The position numbers and the translations under genes are program-made. The notes beneath the pieces were generated by a model. It ran no database searches. It worked only from the letters and a program-made list of their open reading frames with translations, and was not told the DNA's origin. Below, piece by piece: positions 26,586 to 34,849 of a stretch of 64,000 nt of DNA (position 1 is the stretch's first letter; each line of letters starts with the position of its first letter). The DNA is from Putridiphycobacter roseus (GTDB lineage: Bacteria; Bacteroidota; Bacteroidia; Flavobacteriales_D; Crocinitomicaceae): positions 248,001-312,000 of the forward strand of contig NZ_QKSB01000002.1 of the NCBI RefSeq assembly GCF_003234935.1, given 5' to 3'.

Positions 26586-27926
26586 TTATTGATTATATAA
26601 TTTATCCAATTGAATTTTATAATTTAACATCTCCATGATGGCAGCTATATAATTTCCTTCGGCTTGTAATAATTGATTTTGTTTTTGGGTAACATCTAAA
26701 GCAGAAACTGCCCCTACTTCTTTTCTTTCTAAAGATTTTTGGTAAATGTTTTGCGCTAAAGACACATTTTGCTCTTCTAAATGCATTTTTTCATAAGCAT
26801 TAATAAACATGGCTTTTAGCTGCAATTCTTGAAATTCAAGGCCTCTTTTTAATTGTTCTATACTGTTTTGATCTTGTTGAATTTTTATTTCTGCTTGTTG
26901 CACTTTCATCACTTTTTGACCACTTGTAGTAATTGGTACGGTAACCCCAATCCCCCATACTGTGGTAGGATACCAAGCCTTGTCTTGGAAAAAATCAAAT
27001 TCACTTCTATAGGCATTTTGCGCATGTGATAAAAACGCATATGCAGAAGGTAAGTATTTCGCTTTTTCATTTTTTAAACTATATTCATCTAATGTTTTTT
27101 GTTGGTTCACCATTTGAAAATCAAAATTATTTTCAATGTTAAAACTTTGAAGTGCCGGATTATTGGATTCAATTTCTTTTAAAACTTCTTCAAAATTTTG
27201 TGAAAGTGAAATCGTTTCTTTCATGCTTATACCTAGTTGTAATTTCAACATGTTTTTAGCAATTAGCAATTGATTTTTAGCATTCTTGAGGTTCAATTCC
27301 ATTCTATTAAAAGTAATTTCAAATTGATCTAAATCTTCTTTTAATAAAAAGCCTGCTTCATAATAACCTTGCGATTGGTCCCAAAGTTTTTTTGTAGTTA
27401 AAGCAATAGAATCTAAAAGGTCGACATTCTGTTGCGCAATTAAAATATTGTAATATGCTTCACGGACTAATGCTTTAGTATCTTGCTGTGATTTTAAAAA
27501 AGCAGTCTCCGATATTTTTTTATAGAACTTCGTAAATTGTAAGCCTACAATATAGGACCCATCAAACAACAATTGATTCACGCTTAACGTAGCACTGGTT
27601 GAAAATTCTTGTCCCATTTTGAATTCCATTACAGAACCTGCAGGTGCAGCGGGATTGAACAAACTTGCATCTACAACCGTTACAGGAATATCAATTAATT
27701 GCTGGAATTGACCTTCCAATTGTGCTTGGGGTAATCCAATGGCAATGGTTTCCCAAATCTTTTTTTCCGCAGCCAATACATCTAAATCAGCATTTTTAAT
27801 ATTTTCATTGTGTTCCAAAGCATACGCTTCAGCTTCCACAAGGCTAAATGATTTTTCTCCTTCTTGGCCAATCACCTGAAAACAGCTCATGGAAAAAACT
27901 AGAAATATTTTAATTGCATTTTTCAT
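26586..27926 (-). CDS. TolC-family outer membrane efflux protein
   Basis: A 446-residue protein with signal peptide (about 1-20) and the duplicated OEP helical repeats; the C-terminal half has KEVGAVSALDVTQKQNQLLQAE, typical of TolC family repeats. It forms the outer-membrane channel of the RND complex. It sits between the regulator and adaptor genes with short gaps (2 and 26 bp). Confidence 0.92.
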   Translation of the reverse strand: MKNAIKIFLVFSMSCFQVIGQEGEKSFSLVEAEAYALEHNENIKNADLDVLAAEKKIWETIAIGLPQAQLEGQFQQLIDIPVTVVDASLFNPAAPAGSVMEFKMGQEFSTSATLSVNQLLFDGSYIVGLQFTKFYKKISETAFLKSQQDTKALVREAYYNILIAQQNVDLLDSIALTTKKLWDQSQGYYEAGFLLKEDLDQFEITFNRMELNLKNAKNQLLIAKNMLKLQLGISMKETISLSQNFEEVLKEIESNNPALQSFNIENNFDFQMVNQQKTLDEYSLKNEKAKYLPSAYAFLSHAQNAYRSEFDFFQDKAWYPTTVWGIGVTVPITTSGQKVMKVQQAEIKIQQDQNSIEQLKRGLEFQELQLKAMFINAYEKMHLEEQNVSLAQNIYQKSLERKEVGAVSALDVTQKQNQLLQAEGNYIAAIMEMLNYKIQLDKLYNQ

Positions 27927-27928
27927 AA

Positions 27929-28549
27929 TTATAAATCGTACTTTTTTGTTTTTATTAAATCTTGTAGATATATCAATCCTTTTTTACTTGAAATCCCACG
28001 AATATGATAGCGGAAAAATTCGGAATGCACCGTTGAATAGCTAAATTCATTAGCAGGGAACACTTCTCCATTAAAAAGATAAAACACATGAGAAACGTAC
28101 ATCCTTGCCATTATCTCATTATCAATATTTTGTCGGTACAATCCTTGCTCTTTACCCATGGTAAGATTTTCAATCACCGACTTCATAATGAATTCATTGG
28201 TACTTTTATTAAACTCAGTAAAAACCTTTGTGTGGTACTTTTGTAAATCAAAAAATATGGAAGGATGAATTGTTTTTAATCTATTACTCACCACGCGACT
28301 CATTTCTAAAAATTCATCTATTGCGTTTTCTGCGTTGTCACGAATACTGCAAATGTCTTTTACTTCAGCTTCATGTCCTAATCGAATACAAGAAGTAACC
28401 AGGTCATTTTTATCTTTTACAAAAGTATAAATTGTTTTTTTTGACATACCCAATTGCCTAGCCATTTCATCCATGGTTACACTTTTGATGCCGTACTTCA
28501 TAAATACATTGGAAGCAGCCAATAAAAAATCTGCTTTTTTATCATTCAT
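27929..28549 (-). CDS. TetR/AcrR-family repressor of the efflux operon
   Basis: A 206-residue regulator with an N-terminal TetR HTH (VTMDEMARQLGMSKKTIYTFVKDKNDL) and an all-helical ligand domain. It is the first gene of the efflux operon (2 bp before tolC), so it most likely autoregulates and represses the pump. A near-palindromic site at 28579-28606 beside its -7 element is the candidate operator. Confidence 0.92.
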   Translation of the reverse strand: MNDKKADFLLAASNVFMKYGIKSVTMDEMARQLGMSKKTIYTFVKDKNDLVTSCIRLGHEAEVKDICSIRDNAENAIDEFLEMSRVVSNRLKTIHPSIFFDLQKYHTKVFTEFNKSTNEFIMKSVIENLTMGKEQGLYRQNIDNEIMARMYVSHVFYLFNGEVFPANEFSYSTVHSEFFRYHIRGISSKKGLIYLQDLIKTKKYDL

Positions 28550-28553
28550 GGCG

Positions 28554-28561
28554 CAAAGGTA
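28554..28561 (-). promoter_or_regulatory. TAnnTTTG -7 element (TACCTTTG) of the efflux operon
   Basis: The reverse strand reads TACCTTTG, with only 4 bp between it and the tetR ATG at 28549, so the mRNA leader must be very short. Confidence 0.7.
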
Positions 28562-28578
28562 ACTACATTTTTCATATT

Positions 28579-28606
28579 GGAAACATTTTTTGTGTAAATT
28601 GTTTCC
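28579..28606. promoter_or_regulatory. candidate TetR operator
   Basis: GGAAACA (28579-28585) and TGTTTCC (28600-28606) form an inverted repeat 18-52 bp upstream of the -7 element, where a repressor would block polymerase at the -33 region. The 14-bp spacer is long but within the range for TetR-family sites. Confidence 0.45.
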
Positions 28607-28613
28607 GGTGAGA

Positions 28614-28652
28614 GCAAAAAATAAGCTACTAACTAATAATCAGTAGCTTATT
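28614..28652 (-). terminator. intrinsic terminator after ribH
   Basis: AATAAGCTACT (28620-28630) pairs with AGTAGCTTATT (28642-28652). On the reverse strand a T-run follows (A-tract 28616-28621). It ends transcription of the TPR-ribH unit before the efflux promoter. Confidence 0.85.
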
Positions 28653-28669
28653 TTTAAATAAAAATAATT

Positions 28670-29164
28670 TTATTGGTTTAGAGACTCTTGTAGTTCAATC
28701 ATTTTAAGACAAGCTACAGCAGCTTCTACCCCTTTATTACCATGTTTACCGCCAGAACGATCAATAGCTTGCTGTAAGTTATTGTCGGTTAATACACAAA
28801 AAATAACCGGTAAGTTATGCTTAAGTGCTACATCTTTCACACCTTGTGCTGCTGCTTCACAGACAAAGTCAAAATGCTTAGTTTCTCCTTGAATTACAGA
28901 CCCTATAGTAATGATACCATCTACCTCGGTATAATTAGCCATAAACTGTGCTGCGGTTGGTAATTCAAAAGTCCCTGGTATATATTTTACTAAAATATTA
29001 TTAGCCAAAACACCATTTTCAAGTAAAGCTTCTTCTGCTCCTTTCAATAGGTTACCAGTAATGTTATGGTTCCATTCAGAAACAACAATGCCGATTTTAT
29101 AATCGGCACCATCAGGAATATTATCCTTATCGTATTCTGATAAATTTTTTAAGGCTGTTGCCAT
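28670..29164 (-). CDS. ribH: 6,7-dimethyl-8-ribityllumazine synthase
   Basis: A 164-residue RibH. It catalyses the condensation that gives the lumazine precursor of riboflavin, forming 60-mer or pentameric shells. Motifs include EWNHNITGNLLKGA, the VKYIPGTFELP strand, GSVIQGETKHFDFVC with the catalytic His, and a final DRSGGKHGNKG loop. Length matches the family. It follows the TPR gene by 4 bp. Confidence 0.95.
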   Translation of the reverse strand: MATALKNLSEYDKDNIPDGADYKIGIVVSEWNHNITGNLLKGAEEALLENGVLANNILVKYIPGTFELPTAAQFMANYTEVDGIITIGSVIQGETKHFDFVCEAAAQGVKDVALKHNLPVIFCVLTDNNLQQAIDRSGGKHGNKGVEAAVACLKMIELQESLNQ

Positions 29165-29168
29165 TATT

Positions 29169-29846
29169 TTAAGAGTTAGTTCTACCGATATACTTATCTA
29201 TGTCGCTTGCCACTTCAGAATTTGCATATTCAGTTTTTATTTTGGTATACAATTTATTTGCTTTTGAAGTTTCGCCTAATTCTTCTAAAGCTAAACCAGC
29301 TTTTTTCAAAAACATAGGAGAAGTAAATTCATTAGCCTCACGGTTAGCTGCGTTTTGAAAATACTTGGCTGCTTTTTTATATTCCCCAAGTTCTACATAA
29401 CAATCGCCTTGTAAACCAATACATAGGTTACCGATCATTACATCCTCAAAACTACAGTTATCTAAATAATCAAGTGCTGTTTCAAACTCACCATTTTCCA
29501 TGCTCATAATTCCCATGGCATAATTAGAAATATCTCCACCTGAAGTACCTTTATACTTATCTGCAATGTATTCCATTCCAGAAAAGTTTTCAGTACCGTC
29601 AATAGCTATTTGTGTAGAATCATTTTCAAAAGCATAAAAAGCATTCCAAATTTCTTCTTGAGAAGCAACCTCTGCAGGTTCTTTAATAAATTTTAAATAA
29701 CCAATATACCCTACCAACACAGCTAAGATAGCTCCGCTCAATAAAATAATTGTCTTTCTATTTCTATCTAAAAAGTTTTCCGTTGTTGTCAAATCTTCTG
29801 ACACTTCTTTAACTTTTGCTCTTGTATTATTTTTTTTCTTTGCCAT
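29169..29846 (-). CDS. TPR-containing inner-membrane protein (YfgM-like)
   Basis: A 225-residue protein with a basic N-terminus, one transmembrane helix (32-51) and a periplasmic region with three or four TPR-like helix pairs (about 85-215). This is the YfgM/DUF2133-type tetratricopeptide layout, in which a membrane-anchored TPR domain faces the periplasm and helps Sec-dependent folding. It is the first gene before ribH, and its -7 element lies 20 bp upstream. Confidence 0.8.
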   Translation of the reverse strand: MAKKKNNTRAKVKEVSEDLTTTENFLDRNRKTIILLSGAILAVLVGYIGYLKFIKEPAEVASQEEIWNAFYAFENDSTQIAIDGTENFSGMEYIADKYKGTSGGDISNYAMGIMSMENGEFETALDYLDNCSFEDVMIGNLCIGLQGDCYVELGEYKKAAKYFQNAANREANEFTSPMFLKKAGLALEELGETSKANKLYTKIKTEYANSEVASDIDKYIGRTNS

Positions 29847-29866
29847 TTCAATTTTTTAAACGCTCG

Positions 29867-29874
29867 CAAAAATA
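29867..29874 (-). promoter_or_regulatory. TAnnTTTG -7 element (TATTTTTG) of the TPR-ribH unit
   Basis: The reverse strand reads TATTTTTG 20 bp upstream of the start at 29846. A forward -7 element lies 45 bp away at 29920-29927, so the two units diverge from a compact region. Confidence 0.5.
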
Positions 29875-29919
29875 ATTTTTTTTATTGTTATATCATAGTA
29901 ATTCTCCAATTTTAGCTAT

Positions 29920-29927
29920 TATTTTTG
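29920..29927 (+). promoter_or_regulatory. TAnnTTTG -7 element (TATTTTTG)
   Basis: A match 6 bp before the ATG at 29934. It overlaps a possible TTG start at 29925 and so argues against it. Confidence 0.55.
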
Positions 29928-29933
29928 CCAACT

Positions 29934-31304
29934 ATGATTAAAATTGTAAAAGATAAAGTAATTTATTATGTGCTTACCCTCATTTTTATTGCTATTTTAT
30001 TCAGTATTGCAGCATATACTAAAAGAACTAATTTCATTTTATTTATCACCCAATATGCTGTACTTTTTGGTATATTCTGGATGGTACTCGCCAAAAATTC
30101 AAGTATCAAGCAAATTTTAATTGTCGGTTTACTCGCTAGAGTCACCCTTTTATTTATATCCCCGGAATTATCCAATGACTTTTATCGGTTTATATGGGAT
30201 GGTGAATTACTGCTCCAAGGGACCAACCCTTATCAATACACCCCAAATGAATTAATTTCATACGGTGCTTTTTTAAGTAATGACTATTATCTATCCCTTT
30301 ATCACGGGATGGGGGAATTATCGCAAGCTAACTATTCTTGTTATCCGGTATTAAATCAATTCTTTTTTGCAATTGCGGCTTTATTTTCAGATAATTTGAG
30401 CATAAATTTAGTGGTCTTAAAGCTTATTATTATCCTCGGTGACCTAGGCGTTTTCTTTTTTGGTATCAAAATATTAAAAATATTAGGACAAGCACAAAAC
30501 AAAATAGCATGGTATTTTGTAAATCCATTTATCCTTTTAGAATTTTCGGGGAACCTTCATTTTGAAGGAGTAATGCTATGTTTCATTCTTGGTTTTATTT
30601 ATTATATATTAAAAAATAACTGGATTATTGCCGGCTTATTTTTAGGCTTGGCCATTCATATCAAATTGATTCCTTTACTATTTATCCCATTTGTCTATAA
30701 AAAATTAAAGTGGCGCAACAGTGTTGGCTTTACGGCTGTCGTGATACTCGTTGTTTTGCTTTTTGCTGGCATTTTATTAGATGCACAAAACATTGGGCAC
30801 TTTTTGTCTAGTTTACAACTATATTTTAAAAGTTTTCAATTTAACGCAAGTGTTTTTGCTTGGGTAAACCTTGCCTATTCTGAATATATTGGATGGGATA
30901 CCACACAAATAGTTGGACCACTTTTAAGTAAGATAGCAATAGGCGGGATTTTACTCCTAGGCCTATTAAAAGCCGATAAAAAGCCCAATGATTTTATCAT
31001 TGCTATTTTATTCGCGCTAACCATTTACTATGTATTTGCAACCACTGTTCACCCATGGTACATTAGTTTAGTCCTTACTTTTTCTATGTTTACCAATTAT
31101 AAATTTGGGGTACTTTGGAGTGCTTTGGTGATGTTTTCGTACTTGGCCTATGCCCATGCCGACTTTTCAGAAAACATACTATTAAATAGTCTCCTGTACT
31201 TGGCCCTTTTTATTTACATAGGAATAGAAATAAAAAATAACAGCAGTAAAAAAGACATTAAAATTCAATGGAAAGATTTTATGGGAATTTCTACTAAAGA
31301 TTAA
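29934..31304 (+). CDS. polytopic membrane glycosyltransferase (GT-C/mannosyltransferase type)
   Basis: A 456-residue protein with about 11-12 hydrophobic segments. Early in the sequence is DFYRFIWDG followed by GTNPY, the loop motif of GT-C fold, lipid-phosphate-sugar dependent transferases. It probably transfers a mannose or similar sugar from a polyprenyl-phosphate donor on the periplasmic side. The ATG at 29934 is chosen because the -7 element overlaps the earlier TTG. The downstream neighbour is bshB1, with no clear pathway link. Confidence 0.7.
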   Translation: MIKIVKDKVIYYVLTLIFIAILFSIAAYTKRTNFILFITQYAVLFGIFWMVLAKNSSIKQILIVGLLARVTLLFISPELSNDFYRFIWDGELLLQGTNPYQYTPNELISYGAFLSNDYYLSLYHGMGELSQANYSCYPVLNQFFFAIAALFSDNLSINLVVLKLIIILGDLGVFFFGIKILKILGQAQNKIAWYFVNPFILLEFSGNLHFEGVMLCFILGFIYYILKNNWIIAGLFLGLAIHIKLIPLLFIPFVYKKLKWRNSVGFTAVVILVVLLFAGILLDAQNIGHFLSSLQLYFKSFQFNASVFAWVNLAYSEYIGWDTTQIVGPLLSKIAIGGILLLGLLKADKKPNDFIIAILFALTIYYVFATTVHPWYISLVLTFSMFTNYKFGVLWSALVMFSYLAYAHADFSENILLNSLLYLALFIYIGIEIKNNSSKKDIKIQWKDFMGISTKD

Positions 31305-31315
31305 CCAAGGTTATT

Positions 31316-31344
31316 TTTGTTCTTTACTGATTCTTGTATCTTTG
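31316..31344 (+). promoter_or_regulatory. bshB1: Bacteroidota promoter of bshB1
   Basis: TTTG (31316-31319), 17 bp, then TATCTTTG (31337-31344). The -7 element overlaps a possible TTG start at 31334, so translation must start at the ATG at 31358. Confidence 0.75.
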
Positions 31345-31357
31345 TAAAAAAAATAGC

Positions 31358-32074
31358 ATGCAAGTAGATATTTTAGCATTTGGCGCTCACCCGGACGACG
31401 TTGAAATTTCAGCCTCCGGTACCATTATCAAACACATTGAAATGGGAAAGACAGTCGCAATTGTAGATTTAACCCAAGGGGAGTTAGGTTCTCGAGGAAC
31501 CATTGAAACTAGGTATGCAGAAGCTGCGGCTGCCATCAAAATATTAGGAGTACACGCCAGAGAAAATTTAAAAATGGCAGATGGTTTTTTTACAATATCG
31601 GAAGAAAACAAGTTAAAAATAGTAGAACAAATTAGAAGATTCCAACCGAAAATTGTGCTAGCCAATGCAATTTCTGATCGTCACCCTGACCATGGAAGAG
31701 CTTCTCAACTGGTTAGAGAAGCCTGTTTTTTAGCGGGACTAAAGCAAATAAAAACGAGTTGGGAAGGAAAAGAACAAAAGCAATGGCGTCCGAAATCCGT
31801 CTACTTTTATATACAAGACCGCTACATTAAACCTGATTTCATTGTTGATATTTCGGAGCAAGTAGAAAAAAAAATAGCCAGTATTCGTGCTTATAAAACC
31901 CAATTTTTTAATCCAGATTCTACTGCACCACTTACGCCTATATCGGGAGAAGATTTCTTCGATTTTTTAAGAGGAAGATGGAAAGAGTTTGGAAGAACTA
32001 TAGGTACAAGCTACGGAGAAGGTTTTACTGTTGAAAGAACCCCTGGTGTAAACGATATAACAGAATTAGTATAG
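31358..32074 (+). CDS. bshB1: bacillithiol biosynthesis deacetylase BshB1
   Basis: A 238-residue LmbE/PIG-L-type zinc deacetylase. AHPDD (10-14) supplies Asp and His ligands, with TQGELGSRG and SDRHPDHGRAS. BshB1 removes the acetyl group from GlcNAc-malate in bacillithiol synthesis; Bacteroidota make bacillithiol. It overlaps bioA by one base (TAG/GTG), so the two are co-transcribed, although they serve different pathways. Confidence 0.92.
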   Translation: MQVDILAFGAHPDDVEISASGTIIKHIEMGKTVAIVDLTQGELGSRGTIETRYAEAAAAIKILGVHARENLKMADGFFTISEENKLKIVEQIRRFQPKIVLANAISDRHPDHGRASQLVREACFLAGLKQIKTSWEGKEQKQWRPKSVYFYIQDRYIKPDFIVDISEQVEKKIASIRAYKTQFFNPDSTAPLTPISGEDFFDFLRGRWKEFGRTIGTSYGEGFTVERTPGVNDITELV

Positions 32075-33351
32075 TGAGTGAATTAATAAATAAAGACCAA
32101 GCATACGTTTGGCACCCTTTTACGCAAGTCCAAACTTCTCGTCCACCCCTTCCTATTGTCAGCGCGAAAGACGCCTTATTGTTTGCCGAAGATGGTAAGC
32201 AATATATAGACTGTAATTCGGCTTGGTGGACTATTTTGCATGGACATGGCAACGCGCACATAGGCCAAGCGATTAGTGCGCAATATCAAACCTTAGATCA
32301 CACTGTTTTCGCAGGAGTAACGCATCCAAAAGCTGCAGAAGTAGCAGAAAGAATTGTACAGCTACTACCCCGTAATTTTGAAAAAGTTTTCTATTCCGAT
32401 AATGGCTCCACGGCGACGGAAGTTGCGATAAAAATGTCATTGCAATATTGGTACAATAAGGGCAACGCAAAAAGTAAGTTTCTAGCCATAGAAGGTGCTT
32501 ATCACGGCGATACATTTGGCGCAATGAGTGTAGGAGAACGTGATTTGTTTAACGCGCCATTCGAACACTTGTTTTTTGATGTCGATTACTTGCCTTTTCC
32601 GACTGCGGAAAATTGGGAAGTCGTTAAGGCACAAGCAGCAGCACTACTCGCTACCAATGAATATGCTGGTTTTATTTTTGAACCACTTGTTCAAGGCGCT
32701 TCAGGTATGAAAATGTACGATAAAAATTGGTTAAATGAACTCATTGGAATTGCAAAGCAAAATGCTGTATTGACTATTGCTGATGAAGTGATGACAGGTT
32801 TTTATAGACTGGGCACTCTTTTCGCTATTGATCAAGTTGAAAATAAACCAGACATCATTTGTTTCTCAAAAGGAATCACAGGTGGGGTATTACCGGTAGG
32901 ATTAACCGTGACCTCCAATGAAATCCATGATGTATTTTTATCCGATAAATTTGCCCGCGGATTTTTACACGGCCATTCCTTTACCGGAAATCCAATTATC
33001 TGTGCCGCTATTGCTGCCTCTCTAGATCTATTAGCGCTTCCAGAAACCAAAGACAAAATAGCTAGTATTTGTAATTGGCAAAAAGGATATGCCGAAAAGT
33101 TTAAAAACCACCCCAAACTTAAAGATGTCAGACTGGCTGGCACCATTTTAGCGTTTGAAATTAAAGTAAAAGATAAAGGATCCTATTTTTCTGATATCCG
33201 AAATATAGCCTATCATTATTTTATTGATCACGGCATGTTGATTCGTCCATTAGGCAATGTATTTTTCATCAACGCGCCTTATTGCACAACAAAAGAGCAG
33301 TTCGACGAAATCTATACCGTGGTTGAATCATTCTTAGATCAACTGCCTTAA
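32074..33351 (+). CDS. bioA: adenosylmethionine-8-amino-7-oxononanoate aminotransferase
   Basis: A 425-residue class III PLP aminotransferase of biotin synthesis that uses SAM as amino donor. The N-terminal YVWHPFTQ signature is BioA-specific. Also visible are GSTA (111-114), ADEVMTGFYRLG with D237, and the PLP lysine K266 in ICFSKGITGG. It starts with GTG inside the bshB1 stop codon. The other biotin genes are not in the window. Confidence 0.93.
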   Translation: MSELINKDQAYVWHPFTQVQTSRPPLPIVSAKDALLFAEDGKQYIDCNSAWWTILHGHGNAHIGQAISAQYQTLDHTVFAGVTHPKAAEVAERIVQLLPRNFEKVFYSDNGSTATEVAIKMSLQYWYNKGNAKSKFLAIEGAYHGDTFGAMSVGERDLFNAPFEHLFFDVDYLPFPTAENWEVVKAQAAALLATNEYAGFIFEPLVQGASGMKMYDKNWLNELIGIAKQNAVLTIADEVMTGFYRLGTLFAIDQVENKPDIICFSKGITGGVLPVGLTVTSNEIHDVFLSDKFARGFLHGHSFTGNPIICAAIAASLDLLALPETKDKIASICNWQKGYAEKFKNHPKLKDVRLAGTILAFEIKVKDKGSYFSDIRNIAYHYFIDHGMLIRPLGNVFFINAPYCTTKEQFDEIYTVVESFLDQLP

Positions 33352-33716
33352 GCATTTCTTCTGAACCTGCGATAAAACACATCTGCCAAGGTAAGTAACG
33401 TGAGCATACAAGATATAATCGCAAACAACCTTATCGATAGTTTAAAGTCCGTAAAACTTAATTCTGGCAGACTAAAACCAATAGGTGTTGCTGCAGCGGT
33501 TTGTATGTCAACCCAAAAACCAATGACAAAAACCAGCGCTGCAATCCCAATAACCCAGTACCAAGCCTTTTTAGCGATCAAAGGTTTAACTACCTTTTTT
33601 TGTGCAGCTAGCACTTCTATATTACGCATCACACGTTCAGAAAAATCTTTCGGAACCTCTATGGAAAAGAAATCTTCTTGCACGGTATTTTTTATGGGGT
33701 CTTTCTCTACATCCAT
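33348..33716 (-). CDS. small membrane protein, probable anti-sigma partner
   Basis: A 122-residue protein with a soluble N-terminus (about 1-48, including VPKDFSERVMRNIE, a motif common in small Bacteroidota anti-sigma proteins) and two transmembrane helices (49-68 and 92-113). It starts 3 bp after the stop of the ECF sigma gene, so the two are coupled. It has no zinc-binding motif. Its last four bases overlap the 3' end of the convergent bioA gene. Confidence 0.65.
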   Translation of the reverse strand: MDVEKDPIKNTVQEDFFSIEVPKDFSERVMRNIEVLAAQKKVVKPLIAKKAWYWVIGIAALVFVIGFWVDIQTAAATPIGFSLPELSFTDFKLSIRLFAIISCMLTLLTLADVFYRRFRRNA

Positions 33717-33719
33717 CTC

Positions 33720-34289
33720 CTAATTCTTTATTAAATTAATTGCCTCATCTTTTAACAAAGCATTTAAAATTCCCAACATTTTTTTTCTAATTCTTAATAT
33801 ACTCACCTTAATATTCGACAAGGACATTCCGGTAATCTCTGCTACTTCTTTATTGCTTAACTCCTCTAAATAGTACAAAGTGATTAACTCACGCTCAATA
33901 GGTTTTAAATACTTCATGGCTGACTTAATATAATACTTTTGGTCATCCGCATTCAAGGTGTGCAAAGTCGATTCGTCTACATCAGCAATCCATGCTTCGT
34001 GGATGGGCACTTGGAGCATTTTCTTTTTTCTTAAATGATTGATTGCAGTAAAGTAGGCAATCTTATAAATCCATGTCGAAAATTTTGATTTGCCTTCAAA
34101 TAACTTAATCGATTTAAACGCTTTTACAAATACATCTTGAGCAAGTTCTTCGGTATCTTCTAAAGAATCAACCATTCGATAAATGACCGCAAAAACCATT
34201 TTTTGATGTAATTTAATCAATTGGCTAAAGGCAGCTACATCTCCGGATTTTATATTTGATATCAGTTCACTTTCCGCTATCACCCTCAA
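33720..34289 (-). CDS. ECF-type RNA polymerase sigma factor
   Basis: A 189-residue sigma factor. Region 2 includes DTEELAQDVFVKAFKSIKLF and SKFSTWIYKIAYFTAINHLRKK; region 4 has ELSNKEVAEITGMSLSNIKVSILRIRKKM. It overlaps the DUF6249 gene by 4 bp at its start and is followed by a small membrane protein, giving a three-gene operon. Confidence 0.92.
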   Translation of the reverse strand: MRVIAESELISNIKSGDVAAFSQLIKLHQKMVFAVIYRMVDSLEDTEELAQDVFVKAFKSIKLFEGKSKFSTWIYKIAYFTAINHLRKKKMLQVPIHEAWIADVDESTLHTLNADDQKYYIKSAMKYLKPIERELITLYYLEELSNKEVAEITGMSLSNIKVSILRIRKKMLGILNALLKDEAINLIKN

Positions 34290-34630
34290 TCTTCCTCTTG
34301 GTTAATCCCTAATTTCCTTTCAATAAAATAAGCACTCACCAAAGCGATTCCGCCAAAGAGAAAACCGAATACCAATCCCATGGTTTGCGATTTCATAATA
34401 TCTATGTAAATTGCAAGTAAATTACCTACAAAAATTCCGAGTGGCACCAATAAAAAAAGTAAACCCGTTCGAATTTTAGAGTGAGACCATTCCTTTTTTT
34501 TATCGGGATTCATTCCTGCCTCTATCATGGCCATTTCTTTTCTGTGATGTGAAGTAACCCCTAAATAAACAATTCCAAAAATCATGGCAAAGGCCGCTAA
34601 TGGAATAATAATTTCTACTGCTTGATACAT
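34286..34630 (-). CDS. DUF6249-like membrane protein
   Basis: A 114-residue protein with three hydrophobic segments (about 7-25, 50-70 and 82-102) and a short charged loop with HHRKEMAMIEAGMNP. This loop and topology are typical of DUF6249. It is the first gene of the operon with the ECF sigma factor. The function is unknown, possibly part of the sigma-controlled envelope response. Confidence 0.7.
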   Translation of the reverse strand: MYQAVEIIIPLAAFAMIFGIVYLGVTSHHRKEMAMIEAGMNPDKKKEWSHSKIRTGLLFLLVPLGIFVGNLLAIYIDIMKSQTMGLVFGFLFGGIALVSAYFIERKLGINQEED

Positions 34631-34822
34631 GTCATAAATTTTATTAGTTATACTACATTAGTCACACTAAAAGTAGATCAGGTTACAATTTAAGCTAAAA
34701 AAAATAAAAATAATATATTTGAGCGTACCATCTTATAGCTTGGCAAGCATTTAAAACTTTTGCGGGATCTAATCGATACTTAAATACTATGGCTAATAGA
34801 CTTACATCATGTCTATTTTATG

Positions 34823-34830
34823 TAAATTTG
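34823..34830 (+). promoter_or_regulatory. TAnnTTTG -7 element (TAAATTTG)
   Basis: A match 19 bp before the ATG at 34850, the start chosen for the next gene. Confidence 0.55.
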
Positions 34831-34849
34831 TAAGACTAAAATATTGCTT

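Noticed and set aside
31334..31357. earlier TTG start for bshB1
   Set aside because: The -7 promoter element TATCTTTG covers this start, and the added eight residues are not part of the deacetylase.
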